Of a stretch of 58,289 nucleotides of DNA, positions 1-7,883 are shown in pieces. The position numbers were made by a program, and so were the translations under genes. Position 1 is the stretch's first letter. Every line of letters begins with the position of its first letter. Under the pieces are notes generated by a model that was given only the letters and a program-made list of their open reading frames with translations, searched no databases and was not told the origin of the DNA. This DNA is from an uncultured bacterium (GTDB lineage: Bacteria > Cyanobacteriota > Vampirovibrionia > Gastranaerophilales > Gastranaerophilaceae), in the NCBI GenBank assembly GCA_902801985.1, contig CADCKD010000011.1:1-58289 (forward strand). Direction: 5' to 3'.

Positions 1-19
1 TTATTATTTATAAATCCTT

Positions 20-98
20 GTAAAGAACTTCATACTTAGCAAACTTATCCTACTTAGCAAACTTTTTAATTAAGTTGGATAAGTACGTATAAGTTTAT
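20..98. repeat. 9-nt-unit repeat element, locus 1 (inverted arms)
   Basis: A rightward arm (about 20-65) begins GTAAAGAACTT and continues with 9-nt units of the CTTATCCTA / CTTAGCAAA type. A reverse-complement arm follows at about 72-98 (AAGTTGGATAAG...ATAAGTTT). The arms can pair as a hairpin with a very short loop. The same family recurs at 171-255, 2088-2216, 2715-2763, 3148-3195, 31372-31516 and 32479-32582. Confidence 0.75.
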
Positions 99-125
99 TA
101 TAATTTATTCAAACAAAACAGCACC

Positions 126-155
126 CCTCTTTTATCTCCCCTCACAAGGGGAGAA
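126..155. repeat. Dispersed hairpin repeat (CCTCTTTTATCTCCCCT family)
   Basis: CCTCTTTTATCTCCCCT at 126-142 is followed by a short loop and AGGGGAG, making a CTCCCCT/AGGGGAG stem. The reverse complement of the 17-mer occurs exactly at 49017-49033 between adk and pcrA, so this is a dispersed intergenic element and not a terminator peculiar to this site. Confidence 0.6.
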
Positions 156-170
156 TACTGCTAAATTCCC

Positions 171-255
171 GTAACGAACTTATCCTACCTATCCTACCTA
201 TCCTACTTATCCTACTTATCCTACCTACCTATCCTACCTATCAAACCTCCAACCT
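171..255. repeat. 9-nt-unit repeat array, locus 2
   Basis: After the flank AAATTCCCGTAACGAACT there are about eight tandem units of the CTTATCCTA / CCTATCCTA type, then a degenerate tail (TATCAAACCTCCAACCTCC). The flank AAATTCCCGTAA-GAACTTAT is shared with the array at 31470, which suggests a real element boundary. The remaining 256-366 holds a TATATAA box at 326-332 that may serve the gene at 367. Confidence 0.75.
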
Positions 256-366
256 CCAGCTCACAATTGTAAACTTTTGTAACAACATGTGAGACATGCT
301 GAAATTCATGGTTTCGGATTTTTTTTATATAAGAGAGAGAACAAAAATTGAAAGAAGAGAGCAAAG

Positions 367-1929
367 ATGACAGCAGTACATGGGTCACAATTGAATAAAC
401 CCGGATTAGGTTCTTCTACCCTTAGGAAGAATGGCAGTCGTATTGTCCCGAGAAATTTATCTCAGGCTAACGCATCTTTGTTCAGAAATATAAGAGTTGG
501 CGGGAGCTGGGGAAGTCAGAGTACGCAAATAGCGAACTTCCAAGCATTGAGATTTTCTGCTAACCCATCAGGAGCCGCACCACGAGCTATGGGAATCTTT
601 GGCGGTTCATATAATGTTGCTGATAATTTGAAAATACAAAACGGCAGCAATTCGTTCTATGCAGGCCAAGTTGTTGGTCAAGGCATAAGCATGGCACTGG
701 GCATATTGAACCAATTCGGCATAATAGGCAACAATAAAGCTCAACCTCAAGGTGCCGCAGCGCAACTTGATAATGCCGTAAGTAGCCTCGGTAGTAATAT
801 TTCTGCAGGTGAAATGTATAACAAATTATCTGGTGCAACATCATTCCACGATATAAACAGCTTACAAGAAAATATAGAACAAAAGAAAGCAAGTTTAGAT
901 TCAGACTACCAAAACATAGGAACCACTGCTAAAACGAATATAGATAACGCAATGGGAGCAGAGGGAGTCAAAGAGGGACTTGACGCAGCTAATGTAAATA
1001 TTGACACAAATAAAGTAAAATTAAGCACTCTTGATTCAAATGACCTGGGTAAAAACCTTGAAACCATAAAAAGTGATGTAGGCAACATTGAAAACTTTAT
1101 GGAATCCTTGGGCACCGCACAAACTAAAATCTCTAGCGAATCCGGAAAAGTTAAAGGTGAAATAAGTGCTAAGAAAGGAGAATTGGCACAGTTAGAGGCT
1201 AATAATAAAGATGGATGCAACGATAAGGCAATCCAAGAATTAAAAGAAAGAATAGAAGACCTTGAAAAGAAAGAAAAACAATTAGATGCAGCTAAATCTG
1301 CTGTAGATAACATAAATTCTGAATGTAAGTCTATGATAGAAAGCCTGAAAACAAAAGAAGGTGAAATCAAAGACCTCAAGAAAACAGAAGACAGCATGAA
1401 AGATAAAAAATATGATTTGGCAAAATCACAAGACCAAGAACTCGGCAAGAGCATGGCAAAACTTGAAAAACTAAATAAAGATATTGAAGCTTTGAAAGGC
1501 AAAAATGACGATAAGAGCACCCAGAAGATGGCGCAATTGATACAACAACGCACAGCAGAATATAGTAACTTGTCAAATCTTGTATCCTCACTATCAGCGG
1601 CAAACGCAACATCTTTCACTAATAGTAAAGGAACACCATATACAATACAGAATTTAAGTAAAGCTACTAATATGGCATCAAATAAGCCTGCAGATCCGGC
1701 TCCAACAGCTCAACAACCAGCAACAAAACCTACAGAAACACCGGCTGCAACAACAAATACTGATGCAGATATTCCAACACTACCACAAGGAAAACTACCA
1801 AGTGAGGATGTACTAACTAGTATGACTAAAGACCAATTGGAATCACTTAAAAATGGCCACCGTTGGACCCCGGAAGAAACAATAAGACTAAACGAGCTTA
1901 TAGACAAAGCAAAACAACAGGCATCATAA
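367..1929 (+). CDS. Coiled-coil protein of unknown function, 520 aa
   Basis: I do not recognise a family. Residues 1-90 are rich in Gly, Ser, Asn and Arg, and residues about 93-122 form a Gly/Ile/Leu-rich hydrophobic stretch without a cleavable signal peptide. Residues about 150-400 are a long charged Lys/Glu heptad-like coiled coil. About 425-470 is a Pro/Thr/Ala linker, and the last 45 residues form a short charged segment. The start follows a purine-rich GAAGAGAGCAAAG. The gene stands alone between repeat arrays and is followed by an intrinsic terminator. The 207-aa protein at 56028 has a similar Gly/Ser/Asn-rich start without a signal peptide, but homology between them is not shown. A structural or envelope-associated role is possible but unsupported. 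Confidence 0.7.
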   Translation: MTAVHGSQLNKPGLGSSTLRKNGSRIVPRNLSQANASLFRNIRVGGSWGSQSTQIANFQALRFSANPSGAAPRAMGIFGGSYNVADNLKIQNGSNSFYAGQVVGQGISMALGILNQFGIIGNNKAQPQGAAAQLDNAVSSLGSNISAGEMYNKLSGATSFHDINSLQENIEQKKASLDSDYQNIGTTAKTNIDNAMGAEGVKEGLDAANVNIDTNKVKLSTLDSNDLGKNLETIKSDVGNIENFMESLGTAQTKISSESGKVKGEISAKKGELAQLEANNKDGCNDKAIQELKERIEDLEKKEKQLDAAKSAVDNINSECKSMIESLKTKEGEIKDLKKTEDSMKDKKYDLAKSQDQELGKSMAKLEKLNKDIEALKGKNDDKSTQKMAQLIQQRTAEYSNLSNLVSSLSAANATSFTNSKGTPYTIQNLSKATNMASNKPADPAPTAQQPATKPTETPAATTNTDADIPTLPQGKLPSEDVLTSMTKDQLESLKNGHRWTPEETIRLNELIDKAKQQAS

Positions 1930-1973
1930 TTTAAAAGTGGCACATACTAAAGTTAACTTTTCTAAACAGACTC

Positions 1974-2000
1974 TTTACATTTCAAATCAAATATTATAAT
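1974..2000 (+). promoter_or_regulatory. Candidate promoter TTTACA-N15-TATAAT
   Basis: TTTACA (1974-1979) and a consensus TATAAT (1995-2000) lie downstream of the 520-aa gene and only about 40 nt upstream of an intrinsic terminator. No reading frame fits between, so it would drive a transcript of about 60 nt. The 15-nt spacing is short, so function is uncertain. Confidence 0.4.
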
Positions 2001-2040
2001 ATACAAATATAGCCACGCAGTATTGCAAAGGCACAACAAA

Positions 2041-2069
2041 AAAAAGAACGGTGACCCCGTTCTTTTTTT
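2041..2069 (+). terminator. Intrinsic terminator
   Basis: AAAAAGAACGG (2041-2051) pairs with CCGTTCTTTTT (2057-2067) around a 5-nt loop and is followed by T residues. It ends the transcript of the 520-aa gene and/or of a short RNA starting near 2007. Confidence 0.8.
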
Positions 2070-2087
2070 CAGTAATAAAAAAGCTGA

Positions 2088-2216
2088 TAAGTAAATAAGT
2101 TTATAAGCAGATAAATCCGTTTCAGATTAGATATTATTTATCACAGTACTAAATAATTAATTTTCGTAAAGAACTTATCCGACTTATCAAACTTAGCAAA
2201 CTTATAAACTTAAAAA
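2088..2216. repeat. 9-nt-unit repeat element, locus 3, upstream of rimP
   Basis: A reverse arm (2088-2115, GATAAGTAAATAAGTTTATAAG) and a forward arm (2166-2216: GTAAAGAACTTATCCGACTT then TATCAAA, TAGCAAA and TATAAA variants) are separated by about 50 nt. The forward arm runs to about 17 nt before the rimP start and so forms its 5' leader. CTTATAAACTT in the forward arm can pair with the reverse arm. Confidence 0.65.
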
Positions 2217-2232
2217 GAAAGGTCGGTAGAAA

Positions 2233-2715
2233 ATGAAACAAGAGATGAACAGGTTAGAAATTTTGAACAAAATTACACCACTCATTGAAAATACCGCAAT
2301 GAGATTTAATCTTATCCCTATTGAAATCGATTTTTCTAAAGAGAATCATCGTTGGTTTTTGAGAATATTCTTATATTCAAAAGAACGCGACATAACCTTA
2401 GATGATTGTGAAAACGTAACAAGAAGTCTTGAAGGCTTTTTAGACGAACTAATTCCGGTAAAATACTACCTTGAGGTATCATCTCCTGGGTTAGAGCGCA
2501 AATTCAAATCAGAAAAAGAGTTTATCGTCTTTAAAGGACGCCGAATCAGCCTAAAACTAAAAGAACCGCTTGAAGGCGAAAGTGAAAAAATTTTCAAAGG
2601 CGAACTTGTTGACTATGACACAAATGAGGGATTAACATTCTTCCGTTTTGATGACGGGCAAGAATTACACATCCCAAAAAATAACATTCAATCAGCAAAA
2701 TTGTATATAGATTGA
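2233..2715 (+). CDS. rimP: Ribosome maturation factor RimP
   Basis: RimP binds the 30S precursor and helps its maturation. The 160-aa length and two-part architecture fit the family. An N-terminal alpha/beta domain (about 1-80) carries the hallmark stretch around residues 55-80 (LDDCENVTRSLEGFLDE, then YYLEVSSPGLER), and an SH3-like C-terminal domain (about 85-157) contains the FKGRRISLKLKEPLEG segment. It normally sits directly before nusA; here a four-helix-bundle gene is wedged between them. The ATG at 2233 follows AAAGGTCGG; an alternative ATG at 2245 exists. The upstream leader is made of the 9-nt repeat array. Confidence 0.93.
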   Translation: MKQEMNRLEILNKITPLIENTAMRFNLIPIEIDFSKENHRWFLRIFLYSKERDITLDDCENVTRSLEGFLDELIPVKYYLEVSSPGLERKFKSEKEFIVFKGRRISLKLKEPLEGESEKIFKGELVDYDTNEGLTFFRFDDGQELHIPKNNIQSAKLYID

Positions 2716-2763
2716 AGTTTGATAAGTAGGATAAGTTTGATGAGTTAGATAAGTTCTTTACAG
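2715..2763. repeat. 9-nt-unit repeat, locus 4 (left arm of inverted pair)
   Basis: This arm starts at the last base of the rimP stop codon and is in reverse orientation. Bases 2717-2741 can pair with 3159-3183: 16 contiguous pairs (2726-2741 with 3159-3174), one A-C mismatch, then 8 more. The four-helix-bundle gene is inside the loop. Confidence 0.85.
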
Positions 2764-2783
2764 ATAATTGGATAAAGATAAAT

Positions 2784-3137
2784 ATGTACTATAAAGATTT
2801 AGAAGTATATAAAAAATCAATAGAATTAGTAAAAGAAATTTACAAACTAACTGTAAATTTCCCTAAGGATGAAGTTTTTGGAATAACTTCTCAAATCAAA
2901 CGTGCAGTAATATCTATACCTTCAAATATTGCAGAAGGTTGCGCAAGATTTTCTAATAAGGATACCGCACGTTTTATTGATATCGCGCTAGGCTCAATAG
3001 CAGAAGTTGATACACAAATAACAATAGCAAAAGAATTGAATTACATAGCAGATATTGAAGGTATTTCACGGCTTTTAAATCAGGTAAACGCACTTTTACT
3101 TGGATTTAAAAAGCATTTAAACAAAAATGACGAATAA
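2784..3137 (+). CDS. Four helix bundle protein, 23S rRNA intervening-sequence (S23/IVP) family
   Basis: The 117-aa protein matches the four-helix-bundle family first found in 23S rRNA intervening sequences. The family signature is clear: FPKDEVFGITSQIKRAVISI at about residues 30-49, PSNIAEGCARFSNKD next, then a RFIDIALGSIAEVDTQ helix at about 63-79. Molecular function is unknown for most members; relatives of this fold include the Avd accessory protein of diversity-generating retroelements, but no reverse transcriptase or template repeat is visible here. The gene interrupts the rimP-nusA order and is bracketed by inverted 9-nt repeat arms. It has only a weak ribosome binding site (GGAT ten bases upstream) and overlaps no neighbour. 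Confidence 0.85.
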   Translation: MYYKDLEVYKKSIELVKEIYKLTVNFPKDEVFGITSQIKRAVISIPSNIAEGCARFSNKDTARFIDIALGSIAEVDTQITIAKELNYIADIEGISRLLNQVNALLLGFKKHLNKNDE

Positions 3138-3147
3138 GTTTAATAAC

Positions 3148-3195
3148 ATAAAGTACTTATCAAACTTATCCTACCTATCAAACCTAACAAACTTA
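3148..3195. repeat. 9-nt-unit repeat, locus 5 (right arm of inverted pair)
   Basis: Forward units ATAAAGTACTTATC, AAACTTATCCTAC, CTATCAAAC, CTAACAAACTT. It pairs with 2717-2741 across the four-helix-bundle gene and ends 5 nt before the AGGAG-type ribosome binding site of nusA. It is translatable in the nusA frame without a stop, which produces a spurious Ser/Leu/Asn-rich N-terminal extension if the upstream ATG at 3127 is chosen. Confidence 0.85.
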
Positions 3196-3213
3196 AAAAA
3201 GGAGAATAAACAA

Positions 3214-4470
3214 ATGATTAAAATCGGAGCAGGAAACTTAAATGAAGTTTTTGAAGAATTAGAAAGAGAAAAAGGTATCACAAGAGAAGTTATCGTATCG
3301 TCTTTATGCGATGCTATGGTTGCGGCGTACAAAAAACATTTACACGTAAAAGAACTTGTTAATGTTGAAGCACTATTGGACGAACAAGCAGGTGAAATCG
3401 GCATATTTAAAGGAAAAGTAGTTGTAAAAAAAGTTGAAGACGAAGAAAACGAAATTTCTTTAAAAGAAGCAAAAGAAATCGACGAAGATGTTGAATTAGG
3501 CGACGAAGTAAGACTTGAAGTTACCCCTGAACAATTCGGCAGAATAGCTGCACAAGCTGCTAACCAAGTTTTAACTCAAAGAATTAGAGAAGCGGAAAGA
3601 AACCTTGTATTGAATGAATTTCTTGATAAAAAAGGCACATTGATTACAGGTATTATTCAAAAAGTTGATGACAGAAGAAATGTTATTGTTAATATCGGTA
3701 AAATTGATGCCATTATGCCTAAAAAGGAACAAATACCCGGAGAGTTTTACAAACCTGGTAACAGAATCAGAGTTTTTGTACTTAACGTAAAAGAAACCAC
3801 AAGACTTCCTCAAGTTATCGTTTCTCACGCACACCCTGAAATCGTTAGAGAATTATTTGAACTTGAAGTACCTGAAATTGAAGACGGAATTGTTGAAATC
3901 AAATCAATTTCTCGTGAAGCAGGTTACAGAACAAAAATTGCTGTATGGTCAAATGACCCTGAAGTTGACTCAGTTGGCGCATGTATCGGGCCAAGAGGTG
4001 CAAGAATTCAGACTATCGTTTCAGAATTAAAGAACGAAAAAATTGATATAGTAAGATATTCACTTGATCCGGTTGAATATATCGTAAATTCACTTTCACC
4101 TGCAAGAGTTGTATCTGTTGATATTATGGCAGATGATGAATTTGCTCACGAAGCATTGGTTGTTGTTCCGAATGACCAACTTTCACTTGCAATCGGTCGT
4201 GAAGGTCAAAACGTAAGACTTGCTCATAAATTGACCAACTGGAAAATTGATATCAAATCTGTTGCTCAAATGGAAGAAGCAGAAGCTCAAGGACGTCAAT
4301 ACGAACCAAGCTTTGAAGAAGAAACTGAAGAAGCAGGTGAAGATATAATGGATTCAGAAGAACTTCAACAAGAAATTGAAGAAGAGATGAACCAACAAGC
4401 TTATGATGAGGAAGACCTTCAAGCCGCAGAAGAAGCTGATGAAGCCGGTGAAGAATCAGAAGAAGAATAA
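3214..4470 (+). CDS. nusA: Transcription termination/antitermination factor NusA
   Basis: NusA binds RNA polymerase and nascent RNA and modulates pausing, termination and antitermination. Domains in order over 418 residues: N-terminal RNAP-binding domain (about 1-125), S1 domain (about 130-200, with ITGIIQKVDDRRNVIVNIG), KH1 and KH2 (about 200-350, including GACIGPRGARIQTIV and LAIGREGQNVRLA), then a Glu-rich acidic tail of about 60 residues. I start it at 3214 because AAAAAAGGAGAATAAACAA precedes that ATG; the in-frame ATG at 3127 would translate the repeat array. No ylxR or infB follows; a terminator does. Confidence 0.95.
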   Translation: MIKIGAGNLNEVFEELEREKGITREVIVSSLCDAMVAAYKKHLHVKELVNVEALLDEQAGEIGIFKGKVVVKKVEDEENEISLKEAKEIDEDVELGDEVRLEVTPEQFGRIAAQAANQVLTQRIREAERNLVLNEFLDKKGTLITGIIQKVDDRRNVIVNIGKIDAIMPKKEQIPGEFYKPGNRIRVFVLNVKETTRLPQVIVSHAHPEIVRELFELEVPEIEDGIVEIKSISREAGYRTKIAVWSNDPEVDSVGACIGPRGARIQTIVSELKNEKIDIVRYSLDPVEYIVNSLSPARVVSVDIMADDEFAHEALVVVPNDQLSLAIGREGQNVRLAHKLTNWKIDIKSVAQMEEAEAQGRQYEPSFEEETEEAGEDIMDSEELQQEIEEEMNQQAYDEEDLQAAEEADEAGEESEEE

Positions 4471-4490
4471 ATAAAATAAAAAACACAAAT

Positions 4491-4521
4491 AAAAAACCTT
4501 CCTTGTATAGGAAGGTTTTTT
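4491..4521. terminator. Intrinsic terminator after nusA
   Basis: AAAAAACCTTCC, loop TTGTATA, GGAAGGTTTTTT. The A-tract and T-tract on both sides make it usable from either direction, so it may also end the leftward response regulator gene that finishes at 4523. Confidence 0.85.
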
Positions 4522-4522
4522 A

Positions 4523-5191
4523 TTATACAAGTCCTTCTTTCAATGCTTTAACGGCTGCTTGTGTTCTGTCATCCACAAGAAGTTTTTGAATAATATTACA
4601 AACGTGGGCTTTTGCAGTGTGAGAAGATATTGTTAATTCTTCGGCTATTTCATTGTTAGATTTACCTTCAACAATGAGCTTTAAGACTTCGTATTCTCTT
4701 TGAGTAAGATCTGCGTGCTGCTGACGGAACATAGCACGAGACATCTGTCTTTGGGGAATAACACCTTGATTTTTATCACGCAAAATCGGCACTGCTAAAG
4801 GATCAATCCACATTGCACCATCTTTTATTGTTTGAATAATCATCCGCAAAATATCAGTATTAATATCTTTCATAACGTATGCACAAGCACCTGATTTTAT
4901 TGAATCCAATACTTCTTCCTCGCTAAGATGGGAAGTTAGCATAATAATTTTGGCATTGGTATTGAGTTCAAGGATTTGTTTTGCTGCTTCAATCCCGCTC
5001 ATATCAGGCAAGCCAATATCCATAAGAGTTACATCAGGATGTGTCGTTTTATATTTTTCTATGGCATCTTTTCCGTTTTGGGCTTCTGAAGCGACCTCCA
5101 GACCTTCTTGCTCCTCAAATAATGATTTCAAGCCAAAACGCATAAGTTTATGATCTTCGACTAAGAGTAATTTTATATTGGAATTTATCAT
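4523..5191 (-). CDS. NarL/FixJ-type response regulator (REC + LuxR HTH)
   Basis: A 222-aa DNA-binding response regulator. The receiver domain (about 1-125) has the acidic pair VEDH, the phospho-acceptor Asp58 in VTLMDIGLPDM, Thr in MLTS and Lys in YVMKD. A LuxR-type helix-turn-helix follows (about 155-215: LTQREYEVLKLIVEGKSNNE, then IAEELTISSHTAKAHV). The start at 5191 is chosen because AGGGAG lies 5 nt upstream; the longer form from 5215 lacks such a site. No sensor kinase is adjacent; the only kinase in the window is at 43541, and pairing them would be a guess. Confidence 0.9.
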   Translation of the reverse strand: MINSNIKLLLVEDHKLMRFGLKSLFEEQEGLEVASEAQNGKDAIEKYKTTHPDVTLMDIGLPDMSGIEAAKQILELNTNAKIIMLTSHLSEEEVLDSIKSGACAYVMKDINTDILRMIIQTIKDGAMWIDPLAVPILRDKNQGVIPQRQMSRAMFRQQHADLTQREYEVLKLIVEGKSNNEIAEELTISSHTAKAHVCNIIQKLLVDDRTQAAVKALKEGLV

Positions 5192-5379
5192 AATTGCTCC
5201 CTTTCTCGTATTCATTATATGAACAGGCTTAAAATTTAATAAACCAATACGAGGGGATTTTGAACGGTATTATTTTAGCGGGTTATTTTTGGATTTAGAT
5301 TTTAGTGTTAATTTTAATAAATATTTAATAGTTAAAACAAAGTGTTTGTTGTAATGTTATATAAAGGGACACAATAAGA

Positions 5380-6978
5380 ATGAACGAATTACAATATCCA
5401 ACAATAATTATAGGGAGCGGAATTTCAGGGCTGTATACAGCATTGAAACTTGAACAAAACATCACTTGCGGAAAAGTACTTTTACTCACCAAAAACCAAT
5501 TGACAGACAGTAACTCATATTATGCACAAGGCGGAATGGTTGCAGTATTAAAAGATAATACAAATGATTCCGTTGAAATACACACAAAAGACACCCTTAT
5601 CGCAGGAGCAGGGCTTAGTGAAGCTGAAACTGTTGAATTTATAAGTAAAAACTCCGATAAAGTTGTAAAAGATTTACTGAATTTTGGGGTGGATTTTGAC
5701 AAAGAAAACGGAAAATTTACCCTAACCAAAGAAGCTGCACACAGCGTAAACAGAATTCTCCACTCCGGCGGAGATGCAACAGGCAGAGAAATGGAAATTG
5801 CCCTTGCAAATTCAGTCAAAAATAATAAAAACATAGAAATACAAGAAAATACAACCGTTGTAGACTTAATTACGGAAAATAATACTTGTTATGGTGTTCT
5901 TACATACAAAAACGGCAAATATGAAAAGATATATTCAAATGCTGTAATCATTGCAACAGGAGGTTTGGGGCAATTATACAAATATACAACAAATCCTATT
6001 GGCGCAACAGCAGACGGTTTTGCCCTCGCATACAGAGCCGGAGCAAAATTGAGAGATATGGAATTTGTTCAATTTCACCCAACCGCACTTGCAATAGATG
6101 ACCCGATAAATCACAACCGCTTTTTAATAAGTGAAGCCGTAAGAGGAGAGGGAGCAAAACTTTGCAACAAGAACGGCATTGAATATATGTCAAAATACGA
6201 CCCCCGAAAAGAACTTGCCCCTCGTGATATAGTTGCGAGAGCTAATTTTAAAGAGATGCAGGAGAATAATACCCCTAATGTTTACCTTAATGCAACTATA
6301 ATTGGCAAAGAAAAATTACTCAAAAGATTTCCTACAATAGCAAAAAAATGCAGCGAAAACGGGATTGATATTACAAAAGATTATATTCCGGTTGCACCTG
6401 CAGCACACTATTTTATGGGCGGAGTAGAAACAAATCTCAACGGAGAAACTTCCGTTAAAAATCTTTATGCAATTGGAGAAGTATCTTCCACAGGACTTCA
6501 CGGGGCAAATCGGCTTGCAAGCAACTCTTTGTTAGAATGCGTTGTTTGCGCATATGCAGCAGCACAGTACTTAAATGATTTTTCCAATGAGTTGAACCCT
6601 CACCCTAACCCTCTCCCGAACGGAGAGGGAACAAATGTCATCTCGAACTTGATTCAGGAACTCCCACCAAACGCACACAATATAACAAACAATTTGAAAT
6701 CAAAACTTCAAAATACAATGTGGGAAAATGTAGGAATTTACCGCAACGAAACTTCACTACAAAATGCACTGCGTGATATAGAAGATATTGAAAAGGAATT
6801 TAATAAACCTGATGTTTGTGCAAATAAAGAAGAATACGAACTAAGAAATATGCTTATAGTTTCAAAAATCATAACAAAATGCGCACTTCAAAGAAAAGAA
6901 TCCCGCGGCGCGCATTACAGAACAGATTACCTGCAAACAGATGAAATCGCAAAACACAGCGAAACACAAAAATTATAA
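5380..6978 (+). CDS. nadB: L-aspartate oxidase NadB (with repeat-derived insertion)
   Basis: This FAD enzyme oxidises L-aspartate to iminoaspartate in de novo NAD synthesis. It shows the dinucleotide site GSGISGLYTA (about 11-20), the HSGGDATGRE and HPTALA motifs, the active-site stretch EAVRGEGAKL, HYFMGGV, and the FAD-binding GLHGANRLASNSLLECVV. The helical C-terminal domain follows after a linker. The linker (about residues 404-428, including HPNPLPNGEG) is encoded by two intergenic repeat modules inserted in frame. nadC follows 70 nt downstream; nadA is not in the window. In anaerobes fumarate may replace oxygen as acceptor (family knowledge). Confidence 0.95.
   Translation: MNELQYPTIIIGSGISGLYTALKLEQNITCGKVLLLTKNQLTDSNSYYAQGGMVAVLKDNTNDSVEIHTKDTLIAGAGLSEAETVEFISKNSDKVVKDLLNFGVDFDKENGKFTLTKEAAHSVNRILHSGGDATGREMEIALANSVKNNKNIEIQENTTVVDLITENNTCYGVLTYKNGKYEKIYSNAVIIATGGLGQLYKYTTNPIGATADGFALAYRAGAKLRDMEFVQFHPTALAIDDPINHNRFLISEAVRGEGAKLCNKNGIEYMSKYDPRKELAPRDIVARANFKEMQENNTPNVYLNATIIGKEKLLKRFPTIAKKCSENGIDITKDYIPVAPAAHYFMGGVETNLNGETSVKNLYAIGEVSSTGLHGANRLASNSLLECVVCAYAAAQYLNDFSNELNPHPNPLPNGEGTNVISNLIQELPPNAHNITNNLKSKLQNTMWENVGIYRNETSLQNALRDIEDIEKEFNKPDVCANKEEYELRNMLIVSKIITKCALQRKESRGAHYRTDYLQTDEIAKHSETQKL
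6591..6663 (+). repeat. Two dispersed repeats fused inside nadB
   Basis: The first module is a hairpin CCTCTCCC..GGAGAGG preceded by CCTCACCCTAACC. It resembles the intergenic CCTCACCTAACCTCCCCC..GGGGAGGAA hairpin at 12202. The second, 6634-6663, matches at 26 of 30 positions the reverse complement of the right terminal arm of the inverted-repeat element at 30773-30863. Both are read through in frame and encode the linker between the NadB catalytic and C-terminal domains. Confidence 0.8.
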
Positions 6979-7048
6979 TATTCCTTGCCATAAGAAAATA
7001 AATTATATAAAATAGAACTTGATATAATAATTCCAATAAGGAGAAATA

Positions 7049-7879
7049 ATGCTAAGTAGTTTTTATGTAGAAGGGCACGTAAAAAAAGCACTGCAAGAAG
7101 ATATCGGCTTTGGTGATGTCACAACAGAAAGTATAATCTCAGAAGGCAGAACATACAGGGCAAAGCTGGTTTCAAAATCAGAAGGTATTATCTGCGGGTT
7201 AAAAGTTTTTGAAACCGTATTCAAAGTTTTGTCAAAAGATATTGAAGTAAACCTATTATATAAAGACGGTGAGCAAATAAAAAAAGGAGATGTCCTTGGC
7301 ACATTAAAAGGGCCTGCAAAATATATTTTACTTGGTGAAAGAGTTGCATTGAATTATATCCAAAGAATGAGCGGAATTGCAACAGAAACAAGAAAATATC
7401 AAGATGCAATAGGTGATCTTCCTTGCAAAATTGTCGATACAAGAAAAACTACCCCTTGCTTTAGAGCATTTGAAAAATACTCGGTAAAATGCGGCGGAGG
7501 AGCTTTGCACAGATTTAATCTTTCAGATTGCGCAATGATAAAAGATAATCATATTCAAGTAGCAGGTTCTGTAACAAATGCCGTTAAACTTGTAAAAGAA
7601 AATTTATCTCACGCACATAAAATTGAGCTTGAATGCGACACCCTAGAACAGGTAAAAGAAGCACTGCCATTGGGAGTAGATATCATAATGCTTGATAATA
7701 TGTCACTCGAAACAATGAAAGAAGCAGTTAAAATTATTGATCATAAAGCAATTGTGGAAGCAAGCGGCAACGTAAATCTCGAAACCGTACGTGCCATTGC
7801 AGAATGCGGAGTCGATATAATATCTTCAAGTGCAATAGTAGCAAAAGCTCCTACTCTTGATTTGGGACTTGATATGTAA
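7049..7879 (+). CDS. nadC: Nicotinate-nucleotide pyrophosphorylase (carboxylating) NadC
   Basis: NadC converts quinolinate and PRPP to nicotinate mononucleotide, CO2 and pyrophosphate. The 276-aa length is typical. Visible motifs are the N-terminal DIGFGDVTTES, DTRKTTPCFRAFEKYSV with GGGALHRFNLSD and IKDNH (substrate-binding basic residues), ELECDTLEQ, IMLDNM, and EASGNV near the C-terminus. The ATG follows AAGGAGAAATA. It lies just after nadB, so the two probably share a transcript for NAD synthesis. Confidence 0.96.
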   Translation: MLSSFYVEGHVKKALQEDIGFGDVTTESIISEGRTYRAKLVSKSEGIICGLKVFETVFKVLSKDIEVNLLYKDGEQIKKGDVLGTLKGPAKYILLGERVALNYIQRMSGIATETRKYQDAIGDLPCKIVDTRKTTPCFRAFEKYSVKCGGGALHRFNLSDCAMIKDNHIQVAGSVTNAVKLVKENLSHAHKIELECDTLEQVKEALPLGVDIIMLDNMSLETMKEAVKIIDHKAIVEASGNVNLETVRAIAECGVDIISSSAIVAKAPTLDLGLDM

Positions 7880-7883
7880 ATTA

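Noticed and set aside
906-1619. 237-codon leftward frame opposite the coiled-coil gene
   Set aside because: A Ser/Phe/Leu-rich shadow produced by the Lys/Glu-rich sense strand.
2784-3137. Diversity-generating retroelement accessory protein (Avd)
   Set aside because: Fold family is related, but no reverse transcriptase and no template/variable repeat pair are present.
3127-3213. NusA N-terminal extension of 29 residues
   Set aside because: It is translated 9-nt repeat (Ser/Leu/Asn-rich); the AGGAG site and the family start lie at 3214.
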